From assembly GCF_021245725.1 (NCBI RefSeq), contig NZ_JAJGSX010000030.1, positions 54,891-118,890 of the forward strand: a stretch of DNA of 64,000 nt, read 5' to 3'. The translations under genes and the position numbers were made by a program. Numbering within the stretch: position 1 is the first letter of the stretch; each line of letters opens with the position of its first letter. This DNA comes from Pseudonocardia sp. TRM90224 (GTDB lineage: Bacteria > Actinomycetota > Actinomycetes > Mycobacteriales > Pseudonocardiaceae). This document shows positions 60,932 to 64,000 of the stretch, one piece after another. The notes under the pieces are model-generated. The model did not search any database. It was not told the origin of the DNA and saw only the letters and a list, made by a program, of their open reading frames with translations.

Positions 60932-62119
60932 TCACCGCTGTATCACCGACCGTGTGGTGAACGCGCAGGCTGCCAGCAGCGCGGCCGCCGCCCAGAACGC
61001 CGCCGATGAGCCGGCGCCGAGCTGGATCCCACCGAGGACGGCGACGCCGAGCGTTGCGCCGAACTGCTGCACAGCGTTGAGCAGGCCGGCGGCCGACCCC
61101 ACCTCCTGGGGCGCGACGGCGCTGAGTGCCGAGGTGAAGAACGCCGGGGTGAACACGCCGGCGCCGACCCCGACGACGCCGAGCGCGGCGAGCAGCCCGG
61201 CAACCGACGCCGTCGCGAGCGCGACCACACCTGCGAGCACGCCGGCGATCAGCAGCACGAGTCCGGCCGTCATGACCCGCGGTCCGTAGCGGGGCACGAA
61301 GCGACCGCCGCTCAGCAACGAGGCCGCGCCCATGCCGACCGACCACGGCAGCAGCGTGAGCCCCGCGGCCAGCACGTCGACGCCGAGTGAAAGCTGCATG
61401 TGCAGCACGACGACGAGCGTCAGGCCGGATGTCGCGGCGAAGAACAGCGCCGACGTGACGAGCGCCGCCGGGAAGGAGCGCCGGGTGAAGAGGCTCATCT
61501 CGATCAGCCCGCGTGGTCGCTGCGGAGCGCGGTCCTCCTTCATCAGCGGTGCGAGTGCCAGCACCGCGAGAGCCAGCGGGACGTTGACGAGGAACACCGC
61601 GCGCCACGACGAGCCGAGCAGGTCGGCGTGGGTGAGCACGCCGCCGAGCACCGGGCCGCACACTGCGGCGAGTCCCATGACCGGCCCGATCGTGCCGAGC
61701 GCCTTCGCTCGTTCGCCGTCGCTGCTGAACATCGCGGTGATCAGCCCGATCGTCTGCGGGATGATCACCGCGGCGGCGGCGCCCTGCAACGCCCGGAACG
61801 TGATCAGGGCGGGCACCGACGGTGCAAGCGCGCAGGCCAGGGACGTGAGCAGGAACGTCGTGGTCCCGATCCGGAACACGCGGCGGCGTCCGGCGATGTC
61901 GCCGAGCCGGCCGCCGGCGATCAGCAACACCGCGAACGGCAGCGTGTAGGCGGCAGTGAACCAGGGGATGCTCGCGACCGGGCCGCCGAGGTCGGCGTGC
62001 ATCGTGGGCCCGGCGACCTGCACGATCGTTGCGTCGAGCAGGTTCATCGCTTCGGCGATGAGCAGCGCGGTGAGCGACAACCATCGCCACCGGTGTTGGG
62101 TGAGGACAACTTCTGTCAT
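60932..62119 (-). CDS. MFS drug/metabolite exporter (EmrB/QacA-like)
   Basis: 395 residues from ATG 62119, about 12 membrane segments, shorter than typical 14-helix DHA2 transporters. Motif C-type sequence is LDATIVQVAGPTMHADLG, motif A is GGRLGDIAGRRRVFRIG, and the second half has LLSGGRFVPRYGPRVM. It is divergent from the Lrp-type regulator, its likely controller, with about 96 bp between. Confidence 0.88.
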   Translation of the reverse strand: MTEVVLTQHRWRWLSLTALLIAEAMNLLDATIVQVAGPTMHADLGGPVASIPWFTAAYTLPFAVLLIAGGRLGDIAGRRRVFRIGTTTFLLTSLACALAPSVPALITFRALQGAAAAVIIPQTIGLITAMFSSDGERAKALGTIGPVMGLAAVCGPVLGGVLTHADLLGSSWRAVFLVNVPLALAVLALAPLMKEDRAPQRPRGLIEMSLFTRRSFPAALVTSALFFAATSGLTLVVVLHMQLSLGVDVLAAGLTLLPWSVGMGAASLLSGGRFVPRYGPRVMTAGLVLLIAGVLAGVVALATASVAGLLAALGVVGVGAGVFTPAFFTSALSAVAPQEVGSAAGLLNAVQQFGATLGVAVLGGIQLGAGSSAAFWAAAALLAACAFTTRSVIQR

Positions 62120-62200
62120 GCGCCGAGCGTCGACGCGCGGCGAGCGGGATTCCAGCTGCACGCCGAGGACCGCCGACTTCTTCCATGCAGCCGGCAGCAA

Positions 62201-62215
62201 GTGCATGATTTGCAC
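62201..62215. promoter_or_regulatory. Inverted repeat upstream of the Lrp gene, possible operator
   Basis: GTGCATGATTTGCAC: perfect 5-bp arms with a 5-bp AT-rich centre, immediately before the chosen GTG start of the Lrp-type regulator and 82 bp upstream of the MFS ATG. Lrp/AsnC sites have this geometry. Confidence 0.45.
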
Positions 62216-63184
62216 GTGCTCGACGACATCGACCGCGGCCTCGTCCAGGCGTTGCAGATCAACGGGCGGGCCACGTTCACGCAGATCGGCGCCGCGTTGG
62301 GGGTGTCGACGCAGACGGTCGCCCGCCGGTACCGGCAGTTGCGCGGCAGCGCGGGGCTGCGGGTGGTCGGGCTGGTCGAGGCGCGGCACCGTGGTGTGCA
62401 GCAGTGGATGGTGCGGGTGACTGCGGCGCCGCACGTCGCCGGTGAGCTCGGCGCGGCACTGGCCCGCCGCCCGGACACGGCCTGGGTGAAGCTGACGTCG
62501 GGCGGCACGGAGATCTTTGCGATCGTCAGCGCCGCCACGGGCGACGGGCACACGTTGTTGCTGCACGACATCCCGAGGACGGCCGGTATCACTGCCGTCT
62601 CGGCGCACCTGATGTTGCACACGTACCTCGGTGGACCGACGTCGTGGCGCGGCCGCACCGACGTCCTCGACGTCCGGCAGCGTGAGCTGCTCGAACGGCC
62701 CGGCCGGCCGTTCGACGGGGCTCGCGGCCCGCGGGACAGTGACGCTGCCCTGCTTGCCGCGTTGTTGCGGGACGGCCGGACGAGCACGGCGGATCTGGCT
62801 GTCGCGACCGGCTGGACCCCGGCGACCGTCGCGCGCCGGTTGCTGGAGCTCGAAGCGTCGGGCGCGCTGTTCTACGACGTCGATGTGGAGCCGGCGATGC
62901 TCGGCGCCAGCACGATGGCGCTGCTCTGGATGACGGTGGCTCCGGCGCACCTCGACGAGGTCGCGACCGAGCTGGCCACCCACCAGGAGCTCGCCGTGGT
63001 CGCCGCCACCACCGGCCCCACCAACCTGCTCGCGCAAGCCATCTGCGTCGACCCGCCCGCGCTGCACACCTACCTGACCCGCCGCCTGGGCGGGGTGGAG
63101 GCGATCCGGACGGTGGAAACGGCACCGGTGATGCGCACGCTGAAAGCGACCAGCCCGAACCCGCTCGCCTCACCGCGGCGATAG
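62216..63184 (+). CDS. Lrp/AsnC-family regulator with two tandem Lrp modules
   Basis: 322 residues from GTG 62216 (GTG 62201 possible). Module 1: helix-turn-helix DDIDRGLVQALQINGRATFT and TQIGAALGVSTQTVARRYRQ, with a ligand-binding part to about 155. Module 2: a second helix-turn-helix (DAALLAALLRDGRTSTADLA, GWTPATVARRLLELEASGAL) and a second ligand-binding domain. Usual Lrp proteins are about 150 residues with one module; double-size forms are found in actinobacteria. Likely represses or activates the divergent MFS exporter. Confidence 0.85.
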   Translation: MLDDIDRGLVQALQINGRATFTQIGAALGVSTQTVARRYRQLRGSAGLRVVGLVEARHRGVQQWMVRVTAAPHVAGELGAALARRPDTAWVKLTSGGTEIFAIVSAATGDGHTLLLHDIPRTAGITAVSAHLMLHTYLGGPTSWRGRTDVLDVRQRELLERPGRPFDGARGPRDSDAALLAALLRDGRTSTADLAVATGWTPATVARRLLELEASGALFYDVDVEPAMLGASTMALLWMTVAPAHLDEVATELATHQELAVVAATTGPTNLLAQAICVDPPALHTYLTRRLGGVEAIRTVETAPVMRTLKATSPNPLASPRR

Positions 63185-64000
63185 CGAGTGGAGCGGTTGC
63201 CGTCGTGGTATTTGGTCTGGATCGACCCATCTCGGCGGAATGAATTCGGGCAGCCCATCAACTATGCGGACGATCCATTCCGTGACATGGATTTCCCGGT
63301 GATGCATTTTGCACAGCATCACCAAGTTGTTGATCTCGGTGGGACCGCCGTTCTGCCATTCGACAATATGGTGGATGTCGCACCAACTCGCCGGGCGGCC
63401 ACAACGAGCGCATCCGCGGTCACGGGCGGCGACGGCTCGTCGCATTCCGTCGGGAATGACGTGGTTTGCGCGGCCGATGTCGAGGGGTTGGCTGTCGCCG
63501 TTCATGACGATGGGGATGACTGCGGCGTTGAGGCGAGTAGCCGCAGATCCCTGGTGGCGATGGCGCCACCGAAGTCGAGGACAGCGGTACGGACCCTGGT
63601 TTCGAGCTCGGTGAGTGGGATGTGCACGTTGAGGTGCGGACGGTGCCCGCCGGCGCGGGGGACGTTGCCGTGGTCGAGGACGTAGCCACAAACATCGGCC
63701 AACGCCTCGGCTTGGCGTTGCCCGGTGCTGCGTTGGTCATCCGCGGTAGCTGGCTTCGACTTCGCGTCGATCAACGTGGCGATGGTGGCGAACAAGGTGG
63801 GGTTGTCGAACCGGCCCTTGATGGTCCCGCCGGGTCGGTCGGGGTGGCGGGTGATGGTCAGTTCGTTGACCTCGGACTCTGGTCCGTCGTCGGGTTCGGG
63901 TCCGTCCTGGTCGAACGACCGGACGAGGGCGTGTCACGCGAACGGTGTAAGCCGCGGGTGGACCAAGATCGACCGCTGTGATCGACATGGCGGTCGGGAA
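63170..64000 (-). pseudogene. Decayed DUF222-HNH endonuclease gene
   Basis: The minus strand encodes a DUF222 region in one frame (GTIKGRFDNPTLFATIATLI, AEALADVCGYVLDHGNVPRA, AVLDFGGAIATRDLRLLA) and the HNH part in another (NAAVIPIVMNGDSQPLDIGR, CARCGRPASWCDIHHIVEWQ, NGGPTEINNLVMLCKMHH). The reading frame shifts near 63530-63534, apparently by loss of one base in the conserved LA-x-x-AAVIP joint. An in-frame TGA at 63934-63936 interrupts the DUF222 part. Intact relatives are 400-500 residues. The 5' end lies beyond the window. The last 15 bp overlap the Lrp gene. Confidence 0.8.

Overview
The window is high-GC actinobacterial DNA with dense, mostly operonic genes and many GTG starts. Several gene types are typical of actinomycetes: an LLM-type (F420/flavin) oxidoreductase, a B/F/G-type sigma factor, a HelD/HelR-like helicase, a membrane Ser/Thr kinase with a Pro-rich linker, a DUF222-HNH remnant and DUF7373-type lipoproteins. 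A Pseudonocardia-like member of the Pseudonocardiaceae is my best guess, but no rRNA or other phylogenetic marker is present, so genus level is inference. No tRNA, rRNA, CRISPR array, prophage or intact transposase was seen.

Left part (1-9872): a coherent catabolic locus. A molybdenum-hydroxylase operon on the minus strand includes an unusual gene that joins a periplasmic-binding-protein-like domain to a [2Fe-2S] subunit. A branched-chain-amino-acid-type ABC transporter on the plus strand includes a LivM-LivG fusion. These are followed by a LacI regulator and a two-gene operon of a 3-hydroxyisobutyrate-dehydrogenase-like enzyme and an M24 'pita-bread' enzyme. Three near-identical LacI-type palindromes sit at the promoters of these units, so the LacI protein probably governs the whole locus. 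The substrate is unknown.

Middle (10-31 kb): haloacetate-dehalogenase-like hydrolases (10.0 and 17.8 kb), a methyltransferase, the Pit/DUF47 phosphate-uptake pair, a DmdA-like aminomethyltransferase, two TPP riboswitches (thiD, tenA), an LLM oxidoreductase-hemerythrin fusion, and a candidate metal-acquisition cluster (18.7-24.8 kb). That cluster has two Zur-box-like operators, an MFS exporter, a PLP synthase, a DUF364-like protein and a FecBCD-type ABC importer. Next come a RibD-like reductase, a divergent LysR/EamA pair, and a two-component system flanked by small PepSY and acidic secreted proteins.

31-49 kb: a transmembrane Ser/Thr kinase, a lone FAD amine-oxidase-like gene flanked by repeats, a lipoprotein, a NarL-type two-component system, a CPBP protease, a GT-C-like glycosyltransferase, a TetR regulator, a MITE, a sigma factor and a HelD-like RNA-polymerase-recycling helicase. 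Two families of intergenic inverted repeats (about 55-70 bp) recur through the window.

Right part (49-60 kb): an amine/ethanolamine/choline-type catabolic cluster with an SDR, a gamma-glutamyl hydrolase, a glutamine-synthetase-like gamma-glutamyl ligase, two paralogous APC permeases (one with a roughly 210-residue acidic tail), a choline/ethanolamine-kinase-like phosphotransferase and a dimethylglycine/sarcosine-dehydrogenase-like FAD-GcvT enzyme. The window ends with an RDD protein, a divergent MFS/tandem-Lrp pair and a decayed DUF222-HNH endonuclease gene.
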